In this document: positions 43,929-52,401 of the stretch, one piece after another
How positions within the stretch are numbered: the first letter of the stretch is position 1
Layout of the letters: every line of letters begins with the position of its first letter
From: Ancylomarina euxina
GTDB lineage: Bacteria; Bacteroidota; Bacteroidia; Bacteroidales; Marinifilaceae
Direction: 5' to 3'
DNA: 64,000 nt
Assembly: GCF_003863355.1 (NCBI RefSeq)
Contig: NZ_QQWG01000015.1
Coordinates: 40,107-104,106, forward strand
Translations under genes and position numbers: made by a program
Notes under the pieces: generated by a model
Told to the model about the DNA's origin: nothing
What the model saw: the letters and a program-made list of their open reading frames with translations, nothing else
The model's database searches: none

Positions 43929-45752
43929 GATTATCTCCCCTTTGATATTCATCAGGAGTAATTCGATTTCATAATCTTCAATCTCTTTCTCCAGTACTTG
44001 GCAACATTTGCTTTTCAGATGCTTGTAGAAAACTTCATCCTCATTAAAAGGGAAAATACCTTCTAAATCCCGCGCCATATTCACCTCTTTTATCTGATTG
44101 ACATATGACGGATCGTAATTAGCTTCCTTTGCAAGCTCAATCAAAAAATCCTTATTAAAAACGACCTTTTTACTGTGTGTATCTAAATGACCTTCGGCTA
44201 ACTTTACGGCCTTACCCATCATGATACCCATACTTACCTTTTCAACACCACTCCCATTTATAGCATGAATGGTATCTCCGATAAAGTTGCCGTATTGGAT
44301 ATAAGCCTGCTGCGGCATTTCAGGGAATTTTAGCTTCAGATAGCGCTCAGATCGACCTCCCGAGTTTATAAATACCTGCGAACTACCATTCTCTACGGCA
44401 AACCTCACATGTTTCTTAATGGTTTGCACATATGCCTCAGCCGAAAAGGGTTTCAATATACCCGTTGTTCCAATGATAGAAATTCCACCTTCAATTCCCA
44501 GACGTGGGTTAAAGGTTTTCTTAGCTAGCTTAGCACCCATGGGCACAAAGATTGAAACATCAACACCATTTATTAATTGATATTTATTCAATATCTGATT
44601 TAGTTCTCGTTCAATTATCTTTCGAGGCGTTGGATTTACTGCAGGATCACCAATTGGCATTTCCAAACCTGCCTTAGTCACTATACCTACTCCTTCACCC
44701 TTAACAAATCGAATTTCGCCTGTATCATTAAAGCTTATTCTACAACCAATCTCTGTTCCGTCAGTCACATCCGGATCATCACCCGAATTTTTTATCACCG
44801 TACAGATTCCATATTCTTTAGTAAACTCTGTATAATGAATGGGTATTATCGCTTCCTTACCCTTAGGTAAATCAACACGTTCCCAAGCCCTTTTCTCCTG
44901 ATTGATTAAAGCGATTAAAGCAGCTTTCGCTGAAATAGAGGCACAAGTCCCAGTCGTATAACCATGAGCTAACTCCAGGCGTTTTATTCCAAAAACTTCA
45001 TCCAAATAGGATTGAAACTCTGATCGGGTTTTAATAATCTTATCGTATTCTGGTAAATCAGGACGCTTCACAATAAAAAGTGGAATCTCAAGCTTAATCG
45101 CTAGATCCATTTTCTTATCGAGTAAACCCGAATAACCACTCTCCTTGGTCATGATAGCTTGAATAGCATTCTCTTTGATCAAAGCTTCCTCTAAAAGCAG
45201 ATTTTCAAAACGAGAAGACACAATCAATCGATCTACCTTCACATTCGCATCATTAGCAATACGAATGGAATCGGGAAAATTGAGAATACGAAACCAAATA
45301 TCACAGTCGGGTAAGGCCTTCCTTATTTTCGGAAGATTTTTAACACCTACCAAAGAAAGCACTCGTTCAATACCTTTATTCTGAATCGACTCAATACAGT
45401 CATCCATCGATGGCAAATAATGAATATGTTCATTTTCAACCCTCTCAACAAACTCACGTTCTATACGAACAATTGCAATATCCAATTCACTCGCAACACG
45501 ATGCAGATTGAAATGTAAGTCAGCTGCAAAGGGATGGGCTGCATCTACAATTAATTTAATCTCCTGAATACGGCAGAATTCAATCATCTCTTCCTCATTC
45601 ATACCACCCGACAAACACTCGCCCATCTCCGAAATAAGAGGATGACTATTAGTTTTGGTCGAATAGTAGAACAGCTGCTTCAGGTCGCTCAACCAATTGG
45701 CTGTTTTGCGTCCTTCTGTCGTCCCTCCAAATATTAAAATCTGCCTTTTCAT
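43926..45752 (-). CDS. cbiJ-cbiD: Fused cobalt-precorrin-6A reductase (CbiJ) and cobalt-precorrin-5B C1-methyltransferase (CbiD)
   Basis: 608 residues, two enzymes in one chain. Residues 1 to about 250 are CbiJ/CobK: QILIFGGTTEGRKTANWL at the start, IKLIVDAAHPFAADLH, and MTKESGYSGLLDKKMDLAIKL. From about residue 258 to the end is CbiD, starting LAHGYTTGTCASISAKAAL and continuing SGDDPDVTDG and KGEGVGIVTKAGL. CbiD performs the C1 methylation specific to the anaerobic pathway, and CbiJ the later reduction at C18-C19. The order in the pathway is CbiD before CbiJ, the reverse of the order in the polypeptide. 99 nt separate it from cbiG-cbiF. Confidence 0.93.
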   Translation of the reverse strand: MKRQILIFGGTTEGRKTANWLSDLKQLFYYSTKTNSHPLISEMGECLSGGMNEEEMIEFCRIQEIKLIVDAAHPFAADLHFNLHRVASELDIAIVRIEREFVERVENEHIHYLPSMDDCIESIQNKGIERVLSLVGVKNLPKIRKALPDCDIWFRILNFPDSIRIANDANVKVDRLIVSSRFENLLLEEALIKENAIQAIMTKESGYSGLLDKKMDLAIKLEIPLFIVKRPDLPEYDKIIKTRSEFQSYLDEVFGIKRLELAHGYTTGTCASISAKAALIALINQEKRAWERVDLPKGKEAIIPIHYTEFTKEYGICTVIKNSGDDPDVTDGTEIGCRISFNDTGEIRFVKGEGVGIVTKAGLEMPIGDPAVNPTPRKIIERELNQILNKYQLINGVDVSIFVPMGAKLAKKTFNPRLGIEGGISIIGTTGILKPFSAEAYVQTIKKHVRFAVENGSSQVFINSGGRSERYLKLKFPEMPQQAYIQYGNFIGDTIHAINGSGVEKVSMGIMMGKAVKLAEGHLDTHSKKVVFNKDFLIELAKEANYDPSYVNQIKEVNMARDLEGIFPFNEDEVFYKHLKSKCCQVLEKEIEDYEIELLLMNIKGEII

Positions 45753-45851
45753 TCAAGTATAATTAGTAATTAATGATTAACAATTAGTGATGAACGATTT
45801 GAAATTAAGGTATTTCAAATCATCACATCACCAAATCCTCATATCATCGAA

Positions 45852-47678
45852 TTAACTTTTTTCTCTAAAAATATGTCTGAAAGTTGGATCGTATAATTTC
45901 GATCGGTTCTTTCTATTGTCAATGGCTTCTCCAACCACAATCATGGTCGTTAAAGTCAATTCGTTTTCTTTGACGATTTTAGCCAAATCCTTCAGCTTTC
46001 CTCTCCAGATTTTTTCTTCCTGCCAAGTCAGTTTGTAACAAACAGCAATTGGTGTTTCAGGAGGATAAGCTGCTAATAAATCAGCTTGAACCTGATCAAC
46101 CAAGGTTGCACTTAAGAACAAACAAATGGTCGATTGAAACTTAGCCAACTCCGTCAATTTCTCTCTCTCTGGCATAGCTGTACGGCCTTCCCCACGAGTT
46201 AGAATAATGGTTTGAATACGATCAGGAATCGTAAACTGTGATTTCAGACGAGCTGCTGCTGCCTGAAATGAAGAGATTCCTGGAACAATTTCATATGACA
46301 TCTGGTTGTGATCGAAGAAATTCATTTGCTCCTGAATAGCACCATAAATACATGGATCACCTGTATGCAAGCGAACAACTGAATGTCCCATTTTATAATG
46401 CTCATGCATCATATCAAATTGCTCCTCAAGGGTCATTGATGCTGAGTTACGAACCACACACCCCTCTTTAGCGTATTCTGTCAATCGACGTGGAACCAAA
46501 CTTCCTGCATAAAGAATCAGGTCTGCATTTTGAAGTAATTTTTTCCCTTTAACCGATACCAATTCCGGATCTCCAGGACCAGCACCAACAATGGTTACAA
46601 AACCTGCTTTTCTTTCCTGACGGACGTCCATAGCCAAGGCTAAAGTAAAATGCTTACCGAAAGAATCGACATGCTTCGATTTTTCAACCAAGAGACTTTT
46701 GGCTCCCGATGTCAATAAGGCTGCTGCCTCACTCACATTATTTGCCCCTGTAGACGCATGTGCAGCTTCAGAAAACAATAGGTCGGCATCAATCTCATTG
46801 AGTGCTTCAGCTTCATAATAGTTGAATGCTAAATTATGCTTATCGCTCATCGCTTTATAAGCCGCTTCATCCTTTTTCAGATCGACTGTATTGATCGCCA
46901 CCAATGAATACCTGGAATAATTTTGTTCTTCAAGGAAATTCAAAACTTGTGCTTCGTACTCTTCTGCATTGATATTCTTTTGAGCACCTGTTCCCAAATG
47001 CAGGCATTTAGGACGGAAGAATAAAACAGGAAGTGTCGTTTCATAAAGCTTTGGTGTCAAAGCAATAATCAAGTCAAAATCCTTAGGATTGATTGCTGAG
47101 AATTCATAGAACACCTCTACAAAATCAGGAAGCGTTCTTTCCAATTGCTCGCTACCTTCATCTTTTATATCAAGTAATAAAGCCGTTCTTTTACCGTTTA
47201 CAAAAGCAGCAATAAAGTCATTTTCAGTTGTATTGAAATACTCGTTTGTCCACTTGTATTTTCTACCGATGATATCCAAGGCCCAAAGGTTCAGCGTATC
47301 GCTTGCAGTAGTAATCAAAGCTGTTCCCCCTGAAATGTTAGCTATCGTTTTAGCCAAATGGTTGGCGCCACCTTTATGTCCAGACAAAACAGATTGTACA
47401 AATTGACCTTTCACATCCATGTTAATGATGGCTGGATCGATCTGTTTATTCTGAATAAAAGGTGCAATCGAACGTACACAAATACCTAAAGCTCCAATAA
47501 AGACAAAAGCATTATAATGATTAAAATCTTTTTCAAGGAAGTTGTTTATTGATTCAATTTTCGTCGTCCCATCATAGGCTCCTACTGAAAAAATCTCAAC
47601 ATGATCCAACTCTTTTCTAAGCGTATCAGCTACTTCAAGCGATTGCTTATTATTTATGATTATGGCTATTTTATCCAT
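45852..47678 (-). CDS. cbiG-cbiF: Fused cobalt-precorrin-5A hydrolase (CbiG) and precorrin-4 C11-methyltransferase (CbiF)
   Basis: 608 residues. Residues 1-350 are CbiG, including the SGHKGGAN motif (99-106) and the Thr/Ser-rich TTASDTLNLWALD; residues about 290-350 are the CbiG C-terminal domain. From about residue 358 is CbiF: VTIVGAGPGDPELVSVKGKKLL and ILYAGSLV, with the GDPCIYG and GISSFQAAA motifs of SAM-dependent tetrapyrrole methylases. CbiF makes cobalt-precorrin-5A and CbiG opens its ring-A lactone with loss of acetaldehyde, so the two consecutive steps are physically linked. Confidence 0.94.
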   Translation of the reverse strand: MDKIAIIINNKQSLEVADTLRKELDHVEIFSVGAYDGTTKIESINNFLEKDFNHYNAFVFIGALGICVRSIAPFIQNKQIDPAIINMDVKGQFVQSVLSGHKGGANHLAKTIANISGGTALITTASDTLNLWALDIIGRKYKWTNEYFNTTENDFIAAFVNGKRTALLLDIKDEGSEQLERTLPDFVEVFYEFSAINPKDFDLIIALTPKLYETTLPVLFFRPKCLHLGTGAQKNINAEEYEAQVLNFLEEQNYSRYSLVAINTVDLKKDEAAYKAMSDKHNLAFNYYEAEALNEIDADLLFSEAAHASTGANNVSEAAALLTSGAKSLLVEKSKHVDSFGKHFTLALAMDVRQERKAGFVTIVGAGPGDPELVSVKGKKLLQNADLILYAGSLVPRRLTEYAKEGCVVRNSASMTLEEQFDMMHEHYKMGHSVVRLHTGDPCIYGAIQEQMNFFDHNQMSYEIVPGISSFQAAAARLKSQFTIPDRIQTIILTRGEGRTAMPEREKLTELAKFQSTICLFLSATLVDQVQADLLAAYPPETPIAVCYKLTWQEEKIWRGKLKDLAKIVKENELTLTTMIVVGEAIDNRKNRSKLYDPTFRHIFREKS

Positions 47679-47722
47679 TCTGTATCTGTTTACATCTGCA
47701 TAATTACAGAGATCTATTTTTG

Positions 47723-47810
47723 TTGAACCCCTTCAGGGTTCTATTCCATTTCCATAGATATACCACGGGTTTCACCCGCAGTTTTTCATATTTAACCACA
47801 TCGTGGTTTC
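47723..47810. repeat. Three-hairpin repeat, copy 1
   Basis: Three small hairpins in 88 nt: GAACCC/GGGTTC (47725-47741), CGGGT/ACCCG (47766-47778) and AACCAC/GTGGTT (47794-47808). A second copy with the same order and near-identical sequence is at 50513-50598. The arms also read as if derived from TGAACCCCTTCAGGG-type repeats of Bacteroidota. Confidence 0.78.
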
Positions 47811-47876
47811 TTACTGATAAAAAATATGCATCATCACATTAACACATTTCCAAATCAACATATCATCACATCATAG

Positions 47877-47892
47877 ACGCACGATCGTGCGT
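47877..47892. repeat. Perfect 16-bp palindrome next to the cbiE-cbiT stop
   Basis: ACGCACGATCGTGCGT is fully self-complementary and is followed by ATCTAC; it ends 2 nt before the stop codon of the cbiE-cbiT gene. A related copy (ACGCACGTCCGTGC then ATATCTAC) is at 51434-51455. Confidence 0.75.
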
Positions 47893-47894
47893 AT

Positions 47895-49085
47895 CTACAT
47901 TATTTTTGTTGCCTTTAATATTTCAATTGGATTAAAATCATCCAATTGTATACGACTTGGTTTTTCCAATTTCATCCCTAACTCATGGGCTGATTCTTTA
48001 AATGTTGCTATGGTTTCATCACTTACAGCATTGAATACGATACATCCATTGGGCTTTAAAAGAGCATGAAGTTTCGCCATCATTTCAGAAAGTTTACCTC
48101 CATGTCCACCAATAAAAATGCGATCGGGAGCTGGTAAAGCCTCTATATCCTGTTCAAAGAAATCACCATTGTGAATATCGATTCCCGGAACATGAAAGGT
48201 TTTCATATTGTTACGAATGATGGCATCTGATTCACTTCTCTTTTCAAAAGCAATCACCTTTAGCTTTGGAAAAGCTTGTTTGGCTTCTATCGAAACCGAA
48301 CCTGTACAATAGCCAACATCCCATAGAAGAGAAGCTGAATCCAATTGCAGACTCGACAAACTTGCCAGGCGAATCAGACTCTTGGTCATCATCTTAGGGC
48401 GTCCTTCTAAAGTTTGAAAAGCCTCATCAGAAATACCAAACTGACGAACAATTGGCTCTTTCTGAACCAATATCATGCAATTAGGGTGAACGAAATCAAC
48501 TTCTAAAAGTTCTGCTATGCTTAACTTCTGACATTTCTGATTCGGCCCCCCTAGTTTTTCACCCAGATAGCAATCGTAATTATCAAAACCGTAATCAAGC
48601 AAATACTGAGCAATGGTCTTTGGCGTTTTCTGTCTATCCGTTAAAACCCCGATCATTTGTTCACCTCTGATGAGTGGCAAATCAAGCTCAGGCCAATCGC
48701 GACCTGTAAGCGTTGCAATATGCATTTTACCATATTCCAACTGATAGCGATGCGCTAAAAGCTGAAGGCTATTGTGAGCTGGAAAGACCAAGAGTTCAGC
48801 ATCCGGGAACTCACGTTTAATGGTGTTCCCAATCCCATAGAAAAGAGGATCTCCCGAAGCAATAACAACAATGGTGTCGTCAATTTGCTTGTACTGATCA
48901 AAAACATCAGTCAAGGGCACTGTAATATTGATCCACTCGGCATCCTCAGGTAAATAATCCTGAATCAACTCTTTGTGACGGATTCCTCCCGAGAAAAAAC
49001 GAGCCCCGGCAATATGCTGAATCGCTTCTCTATTCAGGTTGGGATGCGGCATATCAGTAATTCCTATGATCACAAATTTAGACAT
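47895..49085 (-). CDS. cbiE-cbiT: Fused cobalt-precorrin-7 C5-methyltransferase (CbiE) and C15-methyltransferase/decarboxylase (CbiT)
   Basis: 396 residues, the CobL-type fusion. CbiE is the N-terminal tetrapyrrole methylase (about 1-200: MPHPNLNREAIQHIAGARFFSGG, VIASGDPLFYGIGN). CbiT is the C-terminal Rossmann methyltransferase with LLWDVGYCTGSVSIEA and PDRIFIGGHGG. It completes methylation at C5 and C15 and decarboxylates the C12 acetate. Its ATG overlaps the end of the upstream cbiH-cbiC gene by 8 nt. Confidence 0.94.
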   Translation of the reverse strand: MSKFVIIGITDMPHPNLNREAIQHIAGARFFSGGIRHKELIQDYLPEDAEWINITVPLTDVFDQYKQIDDTIVVIASGDPLFYGIGNTIKREFPDAELLVFPAHNSLQLLAHRYQLEYGKMHIATLTGRDWPELDLPLIRGEQMIGVLTDRQKTPKTIAQYLLDYGFDNYDCYLGEKLGGPNQKCQKLSIAELLEVDFVHPNCMILVQKEPIVRQFGISDEAFQTLEGRPKMMTKSLIRLASLSSLQLDSASLLWDVGYCTGSVSIEAKQAFPKLKVIAFEKRSESDAIIRNNMKTFHVPGIDIHNGDFFEQDIEALPAPDRIFIGGHGGKLSEMMAKLHALLKPNGCIVFNAVSDETIATFKESAHELGMKLEKPSRIQLDDFNPIEILKATKIM

Positions 49086-50475
49086 CTCGACCTGGTTTTA
49101 ATTCTTTAGCATCATCTAAGCTTAATACCGAATTCACGATGGTTGCAGCTAATGTTGAGCCACCTTTTCGTCCTTCGATAATAACAGCTGGTAGTTTCGC
49201 AAAACTCTTCACTCTATGCTTTGACTCTTCTACATTCACAAAACCGACTGGGGATGCAATAATTCCCATTGGGAAGAAATTCTTAGAACGCATTAGAGCT
49301 GTTAGTTCAATAAGGGCAGTTGGTGCATTTCCAAAGACGTAAAGCGCGTCGGGATGATCTTCAACCGCCAAACGGATACCAGCCTGAGTACGGGTGATTT
49401 TATGCTTTTCAGCCAATTCGGCTACACGAGGATCGTGTAAATAACATTTTACTTCGATTCCCATTCGCTCGCAGGCTGCCTTACGAATTCCAGAAGTGAT
49501 CATGGTGACATCAGTAATAATTACACCGCCATTTTTCAATTTCTGATGCCAGACATTCAAAGCATCGTTGCGCACCTTCAACAAATCAACCATCTGGAAA
49601 TCTGCTGAAGTATGAATTAAATGCAGTAGAGCCCACTTGGTCTCCAAAGGAATATCTTTCCCTTTCAGTTCTTCAGCAATGGTCGCAAAACTTTTCTGCA
49701 TAATCAGCGGTCCTGGCTTACCATTCTCACTGTATTTACCGTAATAACCACGTGGGGTTATGAATTTCTTATTCTTAGAGATATAAGATTGAGAGTTTCC
49801 AATCACAACCAATGAAAACATATCCACTTTTTCAAGATCAACTTCAGCTAGCGTACTAAGCTCAATATGCTCTTCGTCACGTCCTACTTGTCGCACAATG
49901 GCAACTGGTGTTTCTGGGCTACGTTCCTCAAGAAAAATTTCCTGTAGACGGTAAATTTGCCAGTAACGTCCTTTACTTTTAGGGTTATACAAAACAGTCA
50001 CAAAATCACCAAAAGCAGCTGCTTTAATACGTCTTTCAATCAATTCCCAAGGGGTTAACAAATCTGATAAAGAAAGAATAACTGTATCATGACCAATTGG
50101 AGCGCCTAGTTTTGCAGCTGCAGCCTGAAAAGCAGAAATACCTGGAATCAATTCGATTTCAACTTGCGATTCACGTTTTTCAGCCATCTCATAAATCAGT
50201 GGCGACATACCATAAATGCCCGCATCACCTGAACTGATCACAGCGACTTTTTTGCCTTGTTCAGCATACTCAAAAGCAATCTCAGCTCGTTTAGTTTCCT
50301 GCTTCATTCCTGTATCCAAACACTCCGTTCCTTCCTGAAGGAAGGTTTGAATGAATTTGAAATAGTACTTATAACCGATCACTACATCTGCCTCTTTGAT
50401 GGCATTGATAGCTGGATTTAAAAACATGTTTGGATCACCAGGACCTAAACCAACGATATATATTTTTCCTTGCAT
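49078..50475 (-). CDS. cbiH-cbiC: Fused precorrin-3B C17-methyltransferase (CbiH) and precorrin-8X methylmutase (CbiC)
   Basis: 465 residues. CbiH is residues 1 to about 245: KIYIVGLGPGDPNMFL, VISSGDAGIYGM, ELIPGISAFQAAAAKLGAPIGHD. CbiC is about 255-465: VITDVTMITSGIRKAACERM, TRTQAGIRLAVEDHP and SPVGFVNVEESK, the residues lining the methylmutase site. CbiH performs the ring contraction; CbiC the final C11-to-C12 methyl shift giving cobyrinate. The two enzymes act at distant points of the pathway, so the fusion is not for direct channelling of neighbouring steps. Confidence 0.93.
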   Translation of the reverse strand: MQGKIYIVGLGPGDPNMFLNPAINAIKEADVVIGYKYYFKFIQTFLQEGTECLDTGMKQETKRAEIAFEYAEQGKKVAVISSGDAGIYGMSPLIYEMAEKRESQVEIELIPGISAFQAAAAKLGAPIGHDTVILSLSDLLTPWELIERRIKAAAFGDFVTVLYNPKSKGRYWQIYRLQEIFLEERSPETPVAIVRQVGRDEEHIELSTLAEVDLEKVDMFSLVVIGNSQSYISKNKKFITPRGYYGKYSENGKPGPLIMQKSFATIAEELKGKDIPLETKWALLHLIHTSADFQMVDLLKVRNDALNVWHQKLKNGGVIITDVTMITSGIRKAACERMGIEVKCYLHDPRVAELAEKHKITRTQAGIRLAVEDHPDALYVFGNAPTALIELTALMRSKNFFPMGIIASPVGFVNVEESKHRVKSFAKLPAVIIEGRKGGSTLAATIVNSVLSLDDAKELKPGRDV

Positions 50476-50512
50476 CTTGTTCTCTTTTTTTCTAAATATG
50501 AATACTCCAAAG

Positions 50513-50598
50513 TTGAACCCCTTCAGGTTTCTATCGAGGAGACTATATCCACCACGGGTTTCACCCGCAGTTATTCAAGTTTAACCACTTCGTGGTTT
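50513..50598. repeat. Three-hairpin repeat, copy 2
   Basis: Same three hairpins in the same order as copy 1: GAACC...GGTTTC (50515-50531, slightly decayed), CGGGT/ACCCG (50555-50567), AACCAC/GTGGTT (50583-50597, with loop change ATC to TTC preserving the stem). It lies between cbiL and cbiH-cbiC. Confidence 0.78.
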
Positions 50599-50646
50599 AT
50601 GGATTACATTGACCTTCAGCCTTTTATACTCTTTATCCTTTTTACT

Positions 50647-51372
50647 TTAACCTTTATCCTTTTTAACTTTCTTCAGGATGATAATGGTGAAATAAGGAAT
50701 GCTTCTGTCACGAAGCGCTTCTGCATCGTCAGTGACAAACTCTTTATCAGTGCCTAAATATTCTCCGTAGAATAATTCGGGTTTGTGCTCTAAAATAAAG
50801 TCTGCGATCCATGTCTTTATCTTAGAAACCTTCATCAAGACGATAGTATCATTTTCTTCCAAACGCTTTAATAAGTCTTCGCGGCTATCCACATTCGGAT
50901 CAACCAATACCTTATCACTCAAAGTGCAAATTGGCAATTTTGATTTAGCTCCTGCCAAAATAAAGGCTGGTACACCTGGAATCATTTCATATGGAATTGC
51001 ATTCGCTTTAAGGTGCTTTAAGAGATAGGCGAAAGTGCTAAAGAAAGAGATATCACCTTCACTCACCACTGAAACATGAAGATCCTGATTGATATCTTCC
51101 TGAATTTTCTCGTACAATGCATAATACGCTCCCTCCGCATCTGATCTGTCGTAAGACATTTTCAGGGGAATAGGATGTAGTTGCAAATCGTTTAAACCTA
51201 ATTCTTTCAAAATAGGTAATGAGAAACTTGAATTTCCCTTTTTCTCAGAAACACTCGCCGGATAATAAATCTTATCGGAATGCTGAAGTGTTTTGAGTGC
51301 TTTTATTGTAATCAATTCGGGGTCACCTGGTCCTAAAGAAACCCCATATACTTTACCTCTTGTTTTTGACAT
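50647..51372 (-). CDS. cbiL: Precorrin-2/cobalt-factor II C20-methyltransferase
   Basis: 241-residue SAM-dependent tetrapyrrole methylase of the CobI/CbiL type. Motifs: YGVSLGPGDPELITIKAL, VVSEGDISFFSTF, MIPGVPAFILAG. It carries out the first methylation after cobalt insertion. 104 nt follow the cbiX stop and 171 nt, containing a three-hairpin repeat, precede the cbiH-cbiC start. Confidence 0.94.
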   Translation of the reverse strand: MSKTRGKVYGVSLGPGDPELITIKALKTLQHSDKIYYPASVSEKKGNSSFSLPILKELGLNDLQLHPIPLKMSYDRSDAEGAYYALYEKIQEDINQDLHVSVVSEGDISFFSTFAYLLKHLKANAIPYEMIPGVPAFILAGAKSKLPICTLSDKVLVDPNVDSREDLLKRLEENDTIVLMKVSKIKTWIADFILEHKPELFYGEYLGTDKEFVTDDAEALRDRSIPYFTIIILKKVKKDKG

Positions 51373-51433
51373 GTGTTTATTGGTTGTCGGTTTGTTGCCA
51401 GAAAACTGACAATTGATAACTGTTGTCTAAAAT

Positions 51434-51455
51434 ACGCACGTCCGTGCATATCTAC
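51434..51455. repeat. Palindromic repeat related to 47877-47892
   Basis: ACGCACG-TC-CGTGC followed by ATATCTACG. It matches the 16-bp palindrome at 47877 except for a changed centre and right arm. Confidence 0.55.
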
Positions 51456-51476
51456 GTATATGACGGGTCGGACGTA

Positions 51477-52325
51477 TTAATGATGATGATGTCCGTGATC
51501 GTGCCCATGAGAATGATCGTGCCCATGGTGATGGTGGTGATGTGAACAGGCAGAAGGATCTCTGCTTTCAATCAAATCCACCTGGCCTTCTTCTACGGCC
51601 TTCAATCTCAACATCAGAATATCAATCAACATATCACTCTCGCCAATTTTAGGGCATAGAATAAACTCCTTTTCAGGATGCTTTAGTTTGAATTCTTCTA
51701 TGCTTCTGATTGCATTGTCCAGATAAATGCCAGGAAAGAAAATATAGGGTAAAGCGATAATTCGCTGGTATGACAACTGATCTAAAACAGATAAAGCCTT
51801 ATCTACTGAAGGGAAAGTCATTCGAGAAGTAAAGGCATTGATCATGAATGGTATCTTCAACTCTTCCTGAGCCAATCGAGATAGTTTCAACATATCCCCA
51901 TTAGAATCGGCCATAGAAGCACCAATTCCAATTGGAAAGAAAGCCGTATCGCTCATATCTTCATCAGAGATACTCTTCTTAATTAAATCCAATGAAAGAT
52001 CAACCATTTCCTGACAAACGCCAATATAGTTCGCTAGTTTGATACTCAGCTCGTATTTTTCCTGAAGCTTGTGAAGCATATTCGGAATGTCAGAAACAAT
52101 ATGCACACCATTAAATAAGAACACTGGTACCGCAATAATTTCTTCCACACCTTTAGCTTTAAGATTGCTTATGCCTTGCTCAAAATTAGGCTCCGAAAGT
52201 TCCAGAAAACCATACTCAACTTCGTAATCGGTAATGGTACTAGCAAATTTCTCTGCAAATGCTTTAAAAGCTAATTCTCCAACTTGAACACGAGTACCGT
52301 GTCCACACAGTAATATTCCTTTCAT
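51477..52325 (-). CDS. cbiX: Sirohydrochlorin cobaltochelatase CbiX with a His-rich tail
   Basis: 282 residues, double-domain CbiX (two copies of the CbiX fold, about 1-120 and 125-250). Start GILLCGHGTRVQVGELAF carries the conserved GHG metal-inserting His; PVFLFNGVH is the second His region. The last 23 residues contain 15 His in runs broken by Gly, Asp and Ser (HHHHHHGHDHSHGHDH then GHHHH). Such tails are known in CbiX and probably bind or store cobalt (or nickel), possibly feeding the chelatase. It is chromosomal and not an expression tag. 76 nt after cobA. Confidence 0.93.
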   Translation of the reverse strand: MKGILLCGHGTRVQVGELAFKAFAEKFASTITDYEVEYGFLELSEPNFEQGISNLKAKGVEEIIAVPVFLFNGVHIVSDIPNMLHKLQEKYELSIKLANYIGVCQEMVDLSLDLIKKSISDEDMSDTAFFPIGIGASMADSNGDMLKLSRLAQEELKIPFMINAFTSRMTFPSVDKALSVLDQLSYQRIIALPYIFFPGIYLDNAIRSIEEFKLKHPEKEFILCPKIGESDMLIDILMLRLKAVEEGQVDLIESRDPSACSHHHHHHGHDHSHGHDHGHHHH

Positions 52326-52365
52326 AATTTTTGATTTCAGATTTAAGAACTCGGATTATTTTGCA

Positions 52366-52400
52366 ATCACTAATCACTAATCACTAATCACTAATCACTA
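52366..52400. repeat. Five-copy 7-bp tandem repeat (ATCACTA)
   Basis: Five perfect copies of ATCACTA (52366-52372 through 52394-52400) end 2 nt before the cobA stop. Related words (TTAGTAATTAATGATTA, GATAACTGACAATT) occur in other spacers, pointing to slippage-prone spacer sequence. Confidence 0.85.
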
Positions 52401-52401
52401 A

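Noticed and set aside
47723..50598. CRISPR-like array from the repeated elements
   Set aside because: Only two copies, 2.8 kb apart, with genes between them and internal hairpins; no spacers and no cas genes.
51477..51545. His tag from a cloning vector
   Set aside because: The His run is irregular (Gly, Asp, Ser between), uses natural codons and is a known feature of CbiX proteins in a native operon.
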